From NCBI GenBank assembly GCA_040882565.1, contig JBBEAZ010000023.1:44756-108755 (forward strand): a stretch of DNA of 64,000 nucleotides, written 5' to 3'. Shown piece after piece: positions 8,097 through 17,212 of this stretch; within the stretch, counting starts at the first letter, position 1, and the number at the start of each line of letters is the position of its first letter. This DNA is from CF-162 sp040882565 (GTDB lineage: Bacteria; Chloroflexota; Dehalococcoidia; SM23-28-2; RBG-16-64-32). A program made the translations under genes and the position numbers. The notes under the pieces were generated by a model that worked only from the letters and a program-made list of their open reading frames with translations, had not been told where the DNA came from and did not search any database.

Positions 8097-9326
8097 CTAG
8101 CGCAGGCCGACGCGCAGGCGTTCCGGTCCGCGCAGGGTGATCTGCGCGCGGTACGTCGGCCGCTCCAGCAGACGGGCGTCGGGGAAGCGCTGGAAGAATG
8201 TGCGCAGCGCGATCTGGCTCTCGAGTCGGGCAAGCGGCGCGCCAAGGCAGAAGTGGATGCCGTAGCCGAAGGCCATGTGCCCTTCGCCGCCGCGCGTGAT
8301 GTCGAACGTGTCCGGATTTTCCCACTGCGCCGGGTCACGGTTGGCCGCGCCCAAGAGCATCATCACGAACTCGCCTGTCTCGATCCGCACGCCGCCGACC
8401 TCCACCGGTTCGGTGGCCATCCGGCCGTCAAATTGCACGGGCGGGTCGAAGCGCAGGATCTCCTCGACGACCCGTGGCGCAAGGTCTGGATCGGCGCGGA
8501 ACTTCGCGAGTTCCTCGGGGTGCTGCAGCAACTGGAAGACGCCGTTTCCGATCAGATTCACGGTCGTCTCGTGTCCCGCGATCAGGATCAGCGTGCACGT
8601 CGACAGCAGTTCGCCTTCGGAGAGCTTGTCGCCTTCTTCCTCGGCAGCCAGCAGTGCCGAGAGGATGTCAGGCGGCCGCGTGTCGCCGCGACGGGCGATC
8701 AACTCGCGGAAGTACTGTCGCGAGTCGGCGATGGCCTTCGCGCGCTGCTCGATCACGCCCTCCGGCAGCACGATGTCCGGGTCCAGCGAGCTTGCCAGCA
8801 CACGCGACCACGAGCGGAACAGCGGCTCGTCCTCGCGCGGCACGCCCAGCATTTCGCAGATCACGCTGACCGGTAGCGGGTAGGCAAGGCCGGCGACGGC
8901 GTCGATCTCTTCGCGGCCTTCGACGGCGTCGAGCAGCTCATCGACCAGCTCTTGGATGCGTGGCCTCATCGCCTCGATCGTCTTCGCCGAGAACGCGATG
9001 TTGACCAGCCGTCGCAGCCTCGTGTGGTCCGGCGGGTCCATGAAGAGGAATGGCCGGTCAGCCTCGGTGACCGTCTCGCCCGGCAGCGCTGTGCCAAACG
9101 GCTCGCCCGTCCTCCCGTATGCCGGGGACGTGCGGTCGTCGCTGCTGAAACGCTTGCTGTCACGCAGCATCGCCTGGCAGTCGGCGTAACGGGAGAACGC
9201 CTTGACGCCGAAGAGCGTCTGGTGAACCGGTTCCTCGCGCACAAGGCGGCTGTAGAGCGGATAAGGATTCTCGCGGAACGCGGGGTCAAGAGGGTTGAAA
9301 ACAATCGGCTGCTGTTCGGTTGTCAT
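8097..9326 (-). CDS. Cytochrome P450
   Basis: 409 residues, the usual size for a soluble bacterial P450. The I-helix oxygen-binding motif AGHETT is at about 250-255, the ExxR pair at E289/R292, and the heme ligand Cys360 in FGYGIHFCLGAPLAR. The substrate-recognition part (DPPDHTRLRRLVNIAFS) is typical of CYP107-like classes. The start has AGGAGGATTCGC before ATG. No ferredoxin or reductase is adjacent, so electron partners must be elsewhere. Substrate unknown. Confidence 0.96.
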   Translation of the reverse strand: MTTEQQPIVFNPLDPAFRENPYPLYSRLVREEPVHQTLFGVKAFSRYADCQAMLRDSKRFSSDDRTSPAYGRTGEPFGTALPGETVTEADRPFLFMDPPDHTRLRRLVNIAFSAKTIEAMRPRIQELVDELLDAVEGREEIDAVAGLAYPLPVSVICEMLGVPREDEPLFRSWSRVLASSLDPDIVLPEGVIEQRAKAIADSRQYFRELIARRGDTRPPDILSALLAAEEEGDKLSEGELLSTCTLILIAGHETTVNLIGNGVFQLLQHPEELAKFRADPDLAPRVVEEILRFDPPVQFDGRMATEPVEVGGVRIETGEFVMMLLGAANRDPAQWENPDTFDITRGGEGHMAFGYGIHFCLGAPLARLESQIALRTFFQRFPDARLLERPTYRAQITLRGPERLRVGLR

Positions 9327-9411
9327 GCGAATCCTCCTGAAATGCCCCGTTCCCTAGAGATTATCGCACGCGCGTACAGCGTCTGTGACGGGTGTCACCC
9401 TAGACCTTCGT

Positions 9412-10983
9412 CTAAACCTTTTGATTGACGCGTGGCGCCTTCACGCCGTCGGCGATGTAGGGGTCGAGGCCCGGGAAGGAGTCGAGGAACGTGCGTCGCT
9501 CCGTCTTGAGCTTCTGCACCCAGCCGTTGTACTCATCCATTCGGCCGAGCGCCTCGAAGCGGCTCTTCGGTCGCAGGATGTCCTGGTCTTCTTCGCTGAG
9601 GCCAGGCAGGCGCGCCGGGATCTCGTAGCCGAAGTCTTCGCATTCGACCCACTCGACGCCGCCCTCGGCGATCGCGGTCAGGCACTCCGAGGAGTGGGCG
9701 ACGGTGATCTTCTTGGAGCCGGGGCCCTGGTCGTCGACGATCCAGCCGGTGTTCATCAGGTAGACGTCGATCGGGTGGGTGCGGAGGAGTTCGAGGAAGC
9801 GGTTGCCCTGCTTCTCATGCGGCATCGGGAAAAAGGGGTTGGTGCCCGGCACGCGGAGGGCCTTGCCGGCCTCGTCCTTGCCGCCGGCGCTCGTCCCCTG
9901 CGTCTCGCCGAGCATGAAGTACGCGGCGGCCTGCTGGACCGTCAGCTTGGCGAGCGCCGGGACGACGGCCCGCGCGCGGTTGAGGATGACAATCGCCGAA
10001 GCCGGCGGGATGTCGCGGGCGTCCGCGCACCGGCCGAGCGCCTTCAAGGGGAAGACCGCGCGGCCGTTCTGGGTGAATGACTCGTTGAAGAAGTCGACGT
10101 TGCTGTCGTCGTCGAGGTAAACGTTCTCGAGATAGGCGATCGGGTTCGTGACCGCTGCGTGGATCTCCGGCTCGTGTTCGGGCGAGAGCGCGAAGGTCTT
10201 GGCGAAGCAGCCGTTCTCGGTGCCGTGGACGACGCCGCCGGGCATCAGCGCGATGAAGTCGTCCTGGACTGGCTTCGACTCGCCCTGGCGGCGGAAGGTC
10301 GAGGTGGTCTTGCCGGTGCCGGAGAGCCCGATGATGACGATCGTCTTCTGTCCCTGCGCGGTCTCCACAACCTTGCACCCTGCGTGCATCGGCAGGCCGC
10401 CGCGGTCGTAGACGATCTTGTTCCACATGCGCAACCCGCCCTTTTTCGACTCACCGAAGTAGTCCGAGTTCAGAACGCGCGTGACGCCGTTGTCGAGGTC
10501 GACCGCGATGCAGCGGTCGTTCGGGTAGCTCTCGGCGACCAGGTTCGGCGTGTAGATGACAGTCACCTCGGGCTCGCCGCCCTTGCGCGGGAAGTAGAGG
10601 AACTTCTGCATGCCGGCGATGTTGGCGTTGCGCCGCTCGATCACGAGGCGGGCTGCCGTGCGCACTTCCGGGGCGTTCGAGATGTAGCCATCGATGACGA
10701 TCATCTCCTGGTCGCGGATGTAGGCGTCCTGCAGGCCGGCGATGCGCTCGTACTCGGCGCGGGGCATGGTCTGGAGGCCGCGGAAGTCCTCAGGGTGGTC
10801 GGTAACGATGTAAGTGGAGCTGACAGAGCGGGAGTCGACGCGGGTAAAGACGTCCAGGTTGCCGAAGCGGGTGTGGTGGGCGTTTTCCATCTGGCCCGTA
10901 AGCTGGACGAGGTCCTTGTGGGAGGGATTGTCAAAGATCGCTTTCGCTTCAATAGCGTGCTTTGACTGTTTTGTCGAGACCAT
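9412..10983 (-). CDS. pckA: Phosphoenolpyruvate carboxykinase (ATP)
   Basis: 523 residues; converts oxaloacetate and ATP to PEP, the entry step of gluconeogenesis. The P-loop GLSGTGKT is at about 219-226, with RMWNKIVYDRGGLPMHAGC before it and VYLDDDSNVDFFNES and AYFMLGETQGTSAGGKDEAG after it, as in the ATP-type family. The ATG at 10983 is preferred to one ten codons upstream because AGAGGAGCCAGAA immediately precedes it. A promoter and two perfect palindromes lie upstream (see those entries). With acnA nearby it indicates growth on organic acids. Confidence 0.96.
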   Translation of the reverse strand: MVSTKQSKHAIEAKAIFDNPSHKDLVQLTGQMENAHHTRFGNLDVFTRVDSRSVSSTYIVTDHPEDFRGLQTMPRAEYERIAGLQDAYIRDQEMIVIDGYISNAPEVRTAARLVIERRNANIAGMQKFLYFPRKGGEPEVTVIYTPNLVAESYPNDRCIAVDLDNGVTRVLNSDYFGESKKGGLRMWNKIVYDRGGLPMHAGCKVVETAQGQKTIVIIGLSGTGKTTSTFRRQGESKPVQDDFIALMPGGVVHGTENGCFAKTFALSPEHEPEIHAAVTNPIAYLENVYLDDDSNVDFFNESFTQNGRAVFPLKALGRCADARDIPPASAIVILNRARAVVPALAKLTVQQAAAYFMLGETQGTSAGGKDEAGKALRVPGTNPFFPMPHEKQGNRFLELLRTHPIDVYLMNTGWIVDDQGPGSKKITVAHSSECLTAIAEGGVEWVECEDFGYEIPARLPGLSEEDQDILRPKSRFEALGRMDEYNGWVQKLKTERRTFLDSFPGLDPYIADGVKAPRVNQKV

Positions 10984-11021
10984 TTCTGGCTCCTCTCGGT
11001 AAGGCTTCGGCAAGCTTACTC

Positions 11022-11035
11022 CCGTCTGCAGACGG
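11022..11035. promoter_or_regulatory. 14-bp perfect palindrome at the predicted pckA mRNA 5' end
   Basis: CCGTCTGCAGACGG, perfectly self-complementary, spans the predicted transcription start of pckA. It could be a DNA operator or form a hairpin at the extreme 5' end of the mRNA. Confidence 0.5.
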
Positions 11036-11039
11036 TTTC

Positions 11040-11069
11040 AATATAGAAGAGACCGATTCGATATCGAAT
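11040..11069 (-). promoter_or_regulatory. pckA promoter with overlapping 14-bp palindrome
   Basis: On the reverse strand TTCGAT (11068-11063), 17 bases, TATATT (11045-11040). The -35 lies inside a perfect palindrome, ATTCGATATCGAAT (11056-11069), so a dimeric repressor bound there would block RNA polymerase. Confidence 0.5.
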
Positions 11070-11136
11070 TAACAACAAAAGTTGCCAATATATGTGACAT
11101 TCAGATTACCCGACGCGTTGCAGCCAATTCCCCCGC

Positions 11137-12405
11137 CTATCCGAGCGTTTTCAGCTTCGCCTCCGCCTCGCGGACCGCCGCCTTGAACGCGCCGCGCGCC
11201 ATCAGCGAGCGCTCCTCCTGGGCGCGGGCCTGGAAGAGGTCCCGCCACAGTTCCCACGCTTCTTTGTTGTCGGGATCGCCCTTGCGCACGAAGTCGACCA
11301 GGTGGCAGGCGATCTGCAATTCGCCGTCGTCGCGCAACTTGCGGGCGCGGTCAAGGATCGGCCCGGCGCCCGTCGCGCCGACGAGCGCGGCGGCGATCTC
11401 GTGGCTGTGCGCCGGCAACATGTCGGCGGCGTCGCCGTTCCACCAGCCTCCGTACAGCCGGTAGACGTTGCGGGCGATGAACTCCGGGTGGTCGTAAATC
11501 GGCTGCAGCCACGGCTTGTCCGTCGCGGGCCAGTCCATGTCGCGGATGATGTCCTCCAGCCATTTGCCATCGTTCATGCCCGCGACGACCTGGTCGTGGA
11601 TCGAGCGCAGGAGGTGCGCGGTGGACAGGAGCGCCTCCTCGATCGTGCCCTCGTCCGAGATGGCCGGGCCGTGGCCGGGCAGCAGGTGCAGCGGCCGCAG
11701 CGCCGCCATCTGCTCGAGCGCGTCGGCCCAGTCCTTCGCGTAGCGCTGCACCTTGTACGGGTTGCCGGCGTTGGGCGAGCACCAGACGAACGTGTCGCCG
11801 GTGCAGAGGACGCGGCTCTCCGGCGACCAGACCCACGTCTCGTCGTCCGTCTCGCCGCGGGCGTGGAAGAACTGGAACCGCATGCCGCCGATGCGCGTCT
11901 CCATACCGTCCGCATGGGTGATGTCCGGGTCCGTGAACGGCGCGTTGGTGAAGGGCTTGGCGTCGGCCGGCAGGTTGAACTGGATCGTGTTGATGTGGTC
12001 GTTGTGCGCGGCCGTCAGCCGGTAGCGGGCAAAGCGCGGCGCGACGTCCTTGTGGCCGATGATGTGCGGGCGGTGATCGCCGCGCTCCGCCGCCTCCGCG
12101 ATGATCGCGTCCGCCCCCGTCACGTGGTCGATGTGGCCGTGCGTGTAGACCACGGCCTCGACCGGCGCCTGCGAGTAGTTGGCACGCAGGTCCTCCAGCA
12201 CGCGGCGCGTGAAGCGCTCCTGCGACGTATCGACCAGCAGCACCCCCGAATCGCCCGTAAACGCCGCCACGTTGGCGAACGAAGAGAGGAAGACGGCTCC
12301 TTCGGCGACCTGCTTCGACGGCCCAAGGTAGAAGAAGGCGGCCTGCTCCGGCGGCAAGTCGCGCGCGGAGCCCAGGTCGAGTTGCTGGTTCTTGGTGTCA
12401 GTCAT
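11137..12405 (-). CDS. Alkylsulfatase-like metallo-beta-lactamase-fold hydrolase
   Basis: 422 residues. The N-terminal metallo-beta-lactamase fold carries the zinc motif THGHIDHV (about 109-116), then FFHARGETDDE and LCTGDTFVW. The C-terminal part (RNVYRLYGGWWNGDAADM, then GAGPILDRARKLRDDGE and WELWRDLFQARAQEERS) matches the dimerization domain of type III linear alkylsulfatases. It is shorter than SdsA1-type enzymes and appears to lack their C-terminal SCP2-like domain. Substrate, sulfate ester or other, is uncertain. AGGAGGACGGCC precedes the ATG at 12405. Confidence 0.87.
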   Translation of the reverse strand: MTDTKNQQLDLGSARDLPPEQAAFFYLGPSKQVAEGAVFLSSFANVAAFTGDSGVLLVDTSQERFTRRVLEDLRANYSQAPVEAVVYTHGHIDHVTGADAIIAEAAERGDHRPHIIGHKDVAPRFARYRLTAAHNDHINTIQFNLPADAKPFTNAPFTDPDITHADGMETRIGGMRFQFFHARGETDDETWVWSPESRVLCTGDTFVWCSPNAGNPYKVQRYAKDWADALEQMAALRPLHLLPGHGPAISDEGTIEEALLSTAHLLRSIHDQVVAGMNDGKWLEDIIRDMDWPATDKPWLQPIYDHPEFIARNVYRLYGGWWNGDAADMLPAHSHEIAAALVGATGAGPILDRARKLRDDGELQIACHLVDFVRKGDPDNKEAWELWRDLFQARAQEERSLMARGAFKAAVREAEAKLKTLG

Positions 12406-12973
12406 GGCCGTCCTCCTGGTTCAGTCGGCGCCAGTATAGCGCGGCGCGGCATCTGCGCTGTCTCCGAAGTGGCATTTCACGGCGGAACATTAGAGGAAGG
12501 TTAGATTGTTCTGCAGTTTCGTGTTCTGGGATTACGCAAAGATTCTAGAAGCACGCTGCGCGTGTTATATCTGCGCCAAGCACAAAGCGCGGGCGGGGAG
12601 TTATGTTTGTTTCGCATTTTCGTGTTTTTCCGGAAGAAGGTTAATTCTAGAATAATACTGCGTCTCTCGGCGAGGACCGACGACAGCAAACGTTCTTCCG
12701 TGTGCTTGCCCTCCGCCTGCGACGATTCGCGTCACAAAACCGCGCGGCGCGCCCAGACGTTGTGCCCGTTATGGTTTTGTTATGCCCCGCCAACACCGCC
12801 TCATATGCGCGTGCAACCGTCCCGCGCGTATGGTCAAAGGGAGCGGGGATTTTCCCTCCCCCGTGGCAAGGCAGGGCGTCGGCCTTCGGTGAGGTTGTAT
12901 CAGATGGGCGGATCCGGCTGACGCCCGCCTTGTGTTTTTTTCTCAGGCGTCGCTTCCTGCGATAATCGTCTGA
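12406..12973. other. 568-base intergenic stretch with no recognisable gene
   Basis: Less GC-rich than its neighbours in the first half. Frames here are short, low-scoring and without ribosome binding sites. It contains a small hairpin (CACGCTGCGCGTG near 12551) and, at its right end, GGGCG...CGCCC (12906-12926) followed eight bases later by a run of T (12935-12941), possibly a weak rightward terminator. No RNA gene or mobile element is recognised. Confidence 0.5.
12961..12966 (+). promoter_or_regulatory. -10 box (GATAAT) seven bases before a GTG start
   Basis: GATAAT is followed by seven bases and the GTG start of the lipoprotein gene; no ribosome binding site is present. A leaderless transcript is likely. 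Confidence 0.45.
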
Positions 12974-13696
12974 GTGCGATTTCTCCTCGCGGCACCCCTC
13001 GTCTGTATTGGCCTGCTTGCCGCGTGCGACGACGATGGCGGCTCCTCCAGCGAGACACCCACCAGCAACTTTCCCGCCGAGGCCCGCCGCCTCGCGCCTG
13101 ACACCGTTCTGACGGCTGAAGACCTGCCCGGCTTTGACCTGCTCGACGTCACCGACCTCGAAGGCCAGGCCGAACTCAGCGCGGAGTGCGACATCTTCGA
13201 CGCTGATGTCGTGCTGGCGGACTCCGCGGCTACCGCCGAATCGGAGGCGTTTACCGGCCCCCTCGACGAGCAGGTGCTGGAGCATATCGCGATCTACGAG
13301 ACGGCGGACGATGCCGGAGCGGGCCTGGAGTCGACGCAAGACCTGCGCGAGCGCTGCGAGGACGAGTTCAAAGACGCCGTCGAGCAGGTGGCGCAGAACG
13401 AACTCGACCGCCTCGGGATCGACATTGGCGTCTTCGGGAGCATCGACGTCACCATCGGTGGCTACGACCCACCGGCTGCCGGCGACGAGATCATCGGCCA
13501 CCGTCTGAACGTAGATGTCGACCTCGTCGTCACGCGGCAGCAGTACAACCTCGACGTGATGGTGGTTCGCGTCGGCCGTGTGGTGGCGGCGCTGCTGTAT
13601 GGGCGATTCGGGGAGGTTAACCCCGAGGCGGAGGGATTGCTCCTCGAGCGAGTGACAGACAAGCTTTCGGCAACAGACGAGGCGCTGCCGGAGTAG
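12974..13696 (+). CDS. Lipoprotein of unknown function
   Basis: 240 residues starting VRFLLAAPLVCIGLLAAC, a lipoprotein signal with Cys at residue 18, followed by an acidic and Ser/Thr linker. The mature part begins LAPDTVLTAEDLPGFDLLD, a layout seen in extracytoplasmic proteins that report on membrane or sensor function, but no family is assigned. It ends three bases before the start of the membrane flippase-like gene, so the two are probably co-transcribed. Confidence 0.75.
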   Translation: MRFLLAAPLVCIGLLAACDDDGGSSSETPTSNFPAEARRLAPDTVLTAEDLPGFDLLDVTDLEGQAELSAECDIFDADVVLADSAATAESEAFTGPLDEQVLEHIAIYETADDAGAGLESTQDLRERCEDEFKDAVEQVAQNELDRLGIDIGVFGSIDVTIGGYDPPAAGDEIIGHRLNVDVDLVVTRQQYNLDVMVVRVGRVVAALLYGRFGEVNPEAEGLLLERVTDKLSATDEALPE

Positions 13697-13698
13697 CG

Positions 13699-14742
13699 AT
13701 GGAGTTCGAGACCGCGGCCCAGGTAGCGATACCCGCGTGGCGGCGGTCGCTTCCGTATGTCCGCTACGGCACCCAATCAGCCATCGCGATAGGTCTGCTG
13801 GCCCTGCTGCTCTGGCGTGTCGATCTTGGCTCTGTGCGCCACGAGTTGGCGGGCGCGAACCTGTGGTGGCTGCCGCTGGCCTTTGCTGCCAACCTCCTCT
13901 CGGACTTCTTTCGGGCGGTCCGCTGGCGCGAGTTCTTCCGGCCGCTGAAGCGGGTTGACGTGCCGTTCTTGTGGGGCGTGGCGATCCTCGGCGTCGCGTG
14001 CAACCTGGCGCTGCCACTGCGCGCGGGCGAGTTCGTGCGGCTGCAGATATTGCGGCGCCGGACGGGCCTCGAGGCGCCCAAGGTGATCGCGACGATCCTC
14101 TCCGAGAAGTTGATGGACACAGTGGCCTTCAGCGCATTCCTCGTGCTGGGCCTGCTTGCCTTCCCGGAGGCGCGTTACCTCTGGCCGCTGGCGGTCGCGT
14201 ACGGCGGCCTGTTGGTCATCGGCGTGGTCGGCGCGCGCTGGCTCTCGTATCACGCCGACGACCGGCCAGCGTTGGACACACAGCCAGATGGGCGCTGGCG
14301 GCTCTGGATTAGCGGCCACCTGCGGTCCTTCGGGGGCGGCCTGCGATCGTTCCAGAGTGCGCGATCGCTGCTGATCGTCTCGTTGTGCTCGCTCGCTGCG
14401 TGGTCGTGCGAGGCGGCAATGTACTGGGCGACGGGCGAATCACTGGGGATCGAGGTCTCGCCGGTCATGTACCTGCTGGTCGTCGTCGCTGCGACCGTCG
14501 CGGTGTCCGTGCCGGTGACGCAGGCCGGGCTCGGTGTGTATGAGGTGGCGCTGACGAGTCTCCTTGTCGCCTTCGACGTCGACAGGTCGCAGGCGGCGGC
14601 CTTCGCGATCTTCGCGCACGTGATGCTGGCAGTGCCGTATTTCATGGCGGGCCCGCTGACCGCTATCGCGCTTGGCGTCAGCCCCAAGGATGTGCTGTTC
14701 ATGCGCGAGAAGGAAGTGGCTGATGCACGAGACAGCGGCTGA
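13699..14742 (+). CDS. Lysylphosphatidylglycerol synthase/flippase-like membrane protein
   Basis: 347 residues with about seven or eight membrane helices. Typical segments of the LPG_synthase_TM (YbhN, UPF0104) family are visible: LWWLPLAFAANLLSDFFRAVRW, NLALPLRAGEFVRLQIL, KVIATILSEKLMDT and PVTQAGLGVYEVALTSLL. The aminoacyltransferase domain of MprF is absent, so it is a stand-alone integral membrane member. Such proteins are implicated in lipid or glycolipid transport; the substrate is unknown. It overlaps the next gene by 20 bases. Confidence 0.86.
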   Translation: MEFETAAQVAIPAWRRSLPYVRYGTQSAIAIGLLALLLWRVDLGSVRHELAGANLWWLPLAFAANLLSDFFRAVRWREFFRPLKRVDVPFLWGVAILGVACNLALPLRAGEFVRLQILRRRTGLEAPKVIATILSEKLMDTVAFSAFLVLGLLAFPEARYLWPLAVAYGGLLVIGVVGARWLSYHADDRPALDTQPDGRWRLWISGHLRSFGGGLRSFQSARSLLIVSLCSLAAWSCEAAMYWATGESLGIEVSPVMYLLVVVAATVAVSVPVTQAGLGVYEVALTSLLVAFDVDRSQAAAFAIFAHVMLAVPYFMAGPLTAIALGVSPKDVLFMREKEVADARDSG

Positions 14743-15220
14743 CATCGAGAGGCTGCAGCGCCTGCTCGACGAGAGTTACTCCAAGTCGGGCGAGCATCTG
14801 CGCTCGATCATCACACCTGAACGGCGCCTCTCAGCCGAGGATGTCTGCGGGGAGCTACAAGCGATGACACTGCTCAACCTGGCGACGGTGACGGCGCGCT
14901 GCGAGCCGATTGTCGGACCGGTGGATGGCATCTTCTACCGAGGGCTGGTCTGGTTCGGCTCCGCGGAGAACTCTGTGCGCTTTCGGCACATCCGTGCGCG
15001 GCCCGCGGTGAGCGCTACGCACACGCGGGGCGAGGAACTCGTCGTGACCGTCCACGGCCGCGCCCTGGAGATCGACAAGACCAGCGGCGAGCACGAAGGC
15101 TTCAAGGACTGTCTCCGCGAGGTCTACGGCAAGGATTGGGACAACTGGGGCTACTGGCAGTCGGCGCCGTATGCCTTCATCGAGCCGCGGGTGATGTTCG
15201 CGGCTACGTTCAAGCCCTAG
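14723..15220 (+). CDS. Pyridoxamine 5'-phosphate oxidase-fold protein
   Basis: 165 residues of the split-barrel flavin/F420-binding family: MTLLNLATVTARCEPIVGPV, GLVWFGSAENSVRFRHIRAR and ELVVTVHGRALEI. The start at 14723 is chosen for AGGA eight bases upstream; it lies inside the end of the preceding membrane protein gene, indicating translational coupling. Cofactor and reaction are unknown. It overlaps prmC tail to tail by 11 bases. Confidence 0.8.
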   Translation: MHETAADIERLQRLLDESYSKSGEHLRSIITPERRLSAEDVCGELQAMTLLNLATVTARCEPIVGPVDGIFYRGLVWFGSAENSVRFRHIRARPAVSATHTRGEELVVTVHGRALEIDKTSGEHEGFKDCLREVYGKDWDNWGYWQSAPYAFIEPRVMFAATFKP

Positions 15221-16073
15221 CGTACGTGTAGACGCAAAGCACACGGTCGCGGCCCGCGAGGTCAGGACGCACGTCCACATCAGCTGTGGGGAAGGCGCGC
15301 CGGGCAAGGAAGGCCACCTCTGCCCCTAGCCAATCGCCGATTTCGGCGAACAACGCCCCGTTGGCCATCAGTTTCGCGGGCGCCTGCCGCAAGAGCCTGC
15401 GGATGTAGCGCAAGCCGTCCGGGCCTCCGTGGAGTGCGCCGCGCGGCTCGTGCTCGCGTATCTCCGGCGGCATCGCCTGCCACTGCTCAGTCGTCACGTA
15501 AGGCATGTTCGCGGCGATGATCTCGACCGGGCGCTCGAGCGGGCCGAGCAGATTGCCATGGCGGAAGTCGATGCGGTCGGCGACGCCGTGGCGCTCAGCG
15601 TTGCGGCGGGCAAGGGCCAGCGCCCGCTTCGATGTGTCCACCGCGATGACGCGTGCGTTCGTCAGCCGGTGCGCGAGCGACACAGCGATAGCGCCTGAGC
15701 CCGTGCCGATGTCGGCAATCGTGCAGCGCTTGTGCACGTAGCGGTCGCGGGCGTAATCAATCGCGAGTTCGACGAGCGTCTCCGTCTCCGGGCGGGGGAT
15801 GAGCGCCGCGCGCGTCACCTCGAAGTCCAGGCCGAAGAACTCCTTGCGGCCGGTGATGTACGGCGTTGGTTCATGCGCCAGCCGGCGCTCCAACAGCTTG
15901 CGGTACGCTTTCTCGCGGCTCGCCGGCAACCAGTCGTGCAGCCGCTGGTACAGGTGAACGCGGTCAATTTTCAGCGCGTGCATCAGCAGCAGTTCGGCTT
16001 CCAGCTGCGCCTCATCGCTCGCGGTCGAGCGAAGGAGGCGAGTGCCCTCGTGCAGCGCCTCCGCCAGGTTCAC
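15210..16073 (-). CDS. prmC: Peptide chain release factor N5-glutamine methyltransferase
   Basis: 287 residues; methylates the Gln of the GGQ motif in release factors using SAM. The N-terminal helical domain (ALHEGTRLLRS, RKLLERRLAHEPTPYITG, then FFGLDFEVTRAALIPRPETE) and the SAM site IADIGTGSGAIAVSLA are standard. The catalytic signature reads NMPYVT instead of the usual NPPYV. It starts with GTG, overlapping the prfA stop as GTGA, so enzyme and substrate are translationally coupled. Confidence 0.95.
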   Translation of the reverse strand: MNLAEALHEGTRLLRSTASDEAQLEAELLLMHALKIDRVHLYQRLHDWLPASREKAYRKLLERRLAHEPTPYITGRKEFFGLDFEVTRAALIPRPETETLVELAIDYARDRYVHKRCTIADIGTGSGAIAVSLAHRLTNARVIAVDTSKRALALARRNAERHGVADRIDFRHGNLLGPLERPVEIIAANMPYVTTEQWQAMPPEIREHEPRGALHGGPDGLRYIRRLLRQAPAKLMANGALFAEIGDWLGAEVAFLARRAFPTADVDVRPDLAGRDRVLCVYTYARA

Positions 16074-17140
16074 GCCAGCTGGGCCTCCAGCAACTCCTCT
16101 TGTTCCTGCTGTTGCAGCACGTCGATGACGTCATCGAGGTCACCGTCGAGGAGCGCCGGCAGGTTGTGACGCGAATAGCCGACGCGGTGGTCCGTCATGC
16201 GGTCCTGCGGGAAATTGTACGTGCGGATCTTCTCCGCGCGGTCGCCCGAGCCGACCTGCGTGCGGCGTGACGACTCGATCGCGTTGCGCTGTTCGCGCTG
16301 CTTGATGTCCAGCAGCCGCGAGCGGAGCACGGCCATCGCCTTGGTCCTGTTTTTGAGTTGCGAGCGCTCGTCCTGGCAGGTCGCGACGACGCCGGTCGGC
16401 AGGTGGGTAATGCGCACAGCGTTGTCATTCTTCTGGACGTTCTGGCCGCCCGCGCCACCGGCGTTGTAGGTGTCGATGCGCAGGTCCTTCGGGTCAATCT
16501 GGATATCCACTTCGTCGGCCTCTGGGAGGACCGCGACCGTGGCAGTCGAAGTGTGGATGCGGCCCTGCGCCTCAGTCTCCGGCACGCGCTGCACGCGGTG
16601 GACGCCGCTCTCATACTTGAGGCGGCTGTAGGCGCCCTGGCCGTGCACTTCGAAGACGATCTCCTTGAAGCCGCCGCGGTCGCTGGGATGAGATTCGATG
16701 ACCTCGGTCTGCCAGCCCTGTCGCTCGGCGTAGCGGCTGTACATGCGGAAGAGATCGCCGGCGAAGAGGGAGGCCTCTTCGCCACCGGCCGCGGCGCGGA
16801 TCTCGACGATCACGTCCTTGTCGTCGTAAGGGTCCCTGGGGACGAGGGCACGGCGCAACTGCGCTTCGAGGTCTGCGATCTCTCTTTCCTTCGCCTCGAT
16901 CTCTACCCGGCCCATCTCGACCAGTTCGGGGTCGCCGCCTTCGGCGACGATCGCGCGCGCCTGGGACAGGTCGTTCTCCGCGTCACGGTAGGTGTCCGCC
17001 AGCTGCACGATCTTGCCGAGAGAGGTGTGCTCGCGGGCAAGCACATCCAACCGCTGGAAGTCGTTGGCCACTTCCTGGCGGGACATTTCTTCGCCGAGTT
17101 CGTCGTAGCGAGCGCGGATCGCGCCCAGTTTGTCCCACAT
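16070..17140 (-). CDS. prfA: Peptide chain release factor 1
   Basis: 356 residues; terminates translation at UAA and UAG. The catalytic GGQ is in AGGAGGQNVQKNDNAVRIT, and the stop-codon recognition tripeptide is PET in RVPETEAQGRIHTS (PxT marks RF1 rather than RF2). The start MWDKLGAIRARYDELG at 17140 has GAGGGA upstream; an earlier in-frame codon at 17164 lies in the leader hairpin. It forms a two-gene operon with prmC. Confidence 0.97.
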   Translation of the reverse strand: MWDKLGAIRARYDELGEEMSRQEVANDFQRLDVLAREHTSLGKIVQLADTYRDAENDLSQARAIVAEGGDPELVEMGRVEIEAKEREIADLEAQLRRALVPRDPYDDKDVIVEIRAAAGGEEASLFAGDLFRMYSRYAERQGWQTEVIESHPSDRGGFKEIVFEVHGQGAYSRLKYESGVHRVQRVPETEAQGRIHTSTATVAVLPEADEVDIQIDPKDLRIDTYNAGGAGGQNVQKNDNAVRITHLPTGVVATCQDERSQLKNRTKAMAVLRSRLLDIKQREQRNAIESSRRTQVGSGDRAEKIRTYNFPQDRMTDHRVGYSRHNLPALLDGDLDDVIDVLQQQEQEELLEAQLA

Positions 17141-17163
17141 GATGCTTCCCTCAGACACACACA

Positions 17164-17198
17164 AGCCCCCGCTCGGGGGCTACGGGACGATTATATCA
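17164..17198 (-). promoter_or_regulatory. prfA promoter (extended -10) and 5'-terminal hairpin
   Basis: The reverse strand has TGATATAAT (17198-17190), an extended -10 with a perfect TATAAT. A few bases downstream, at the predicted mRNA 5' end, comes a perfect inverted repeat, AGCCCCCG/CGGGGGCT (17181-17164), ahead of the GAGGGA ribosome binding site. Confidence 0.6.
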
Positions 17199-17212
17199 CC
17201 CGGCCACGAATG

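Noticed and set aside
12562..12921. Open frame of about 119 codons in the intergenic stretch
   Set aside because: No ribosome binding site, no homology and an amino acid composition (Cys, Arg, Ser rich) typical of noncoding GC-rich DNA.
12904..12941. Possible terminator with T-run
   Set aside because: Stem of five pairs with a long loop and eight bases before the T-run; too weak to call and no gene ends upstream.
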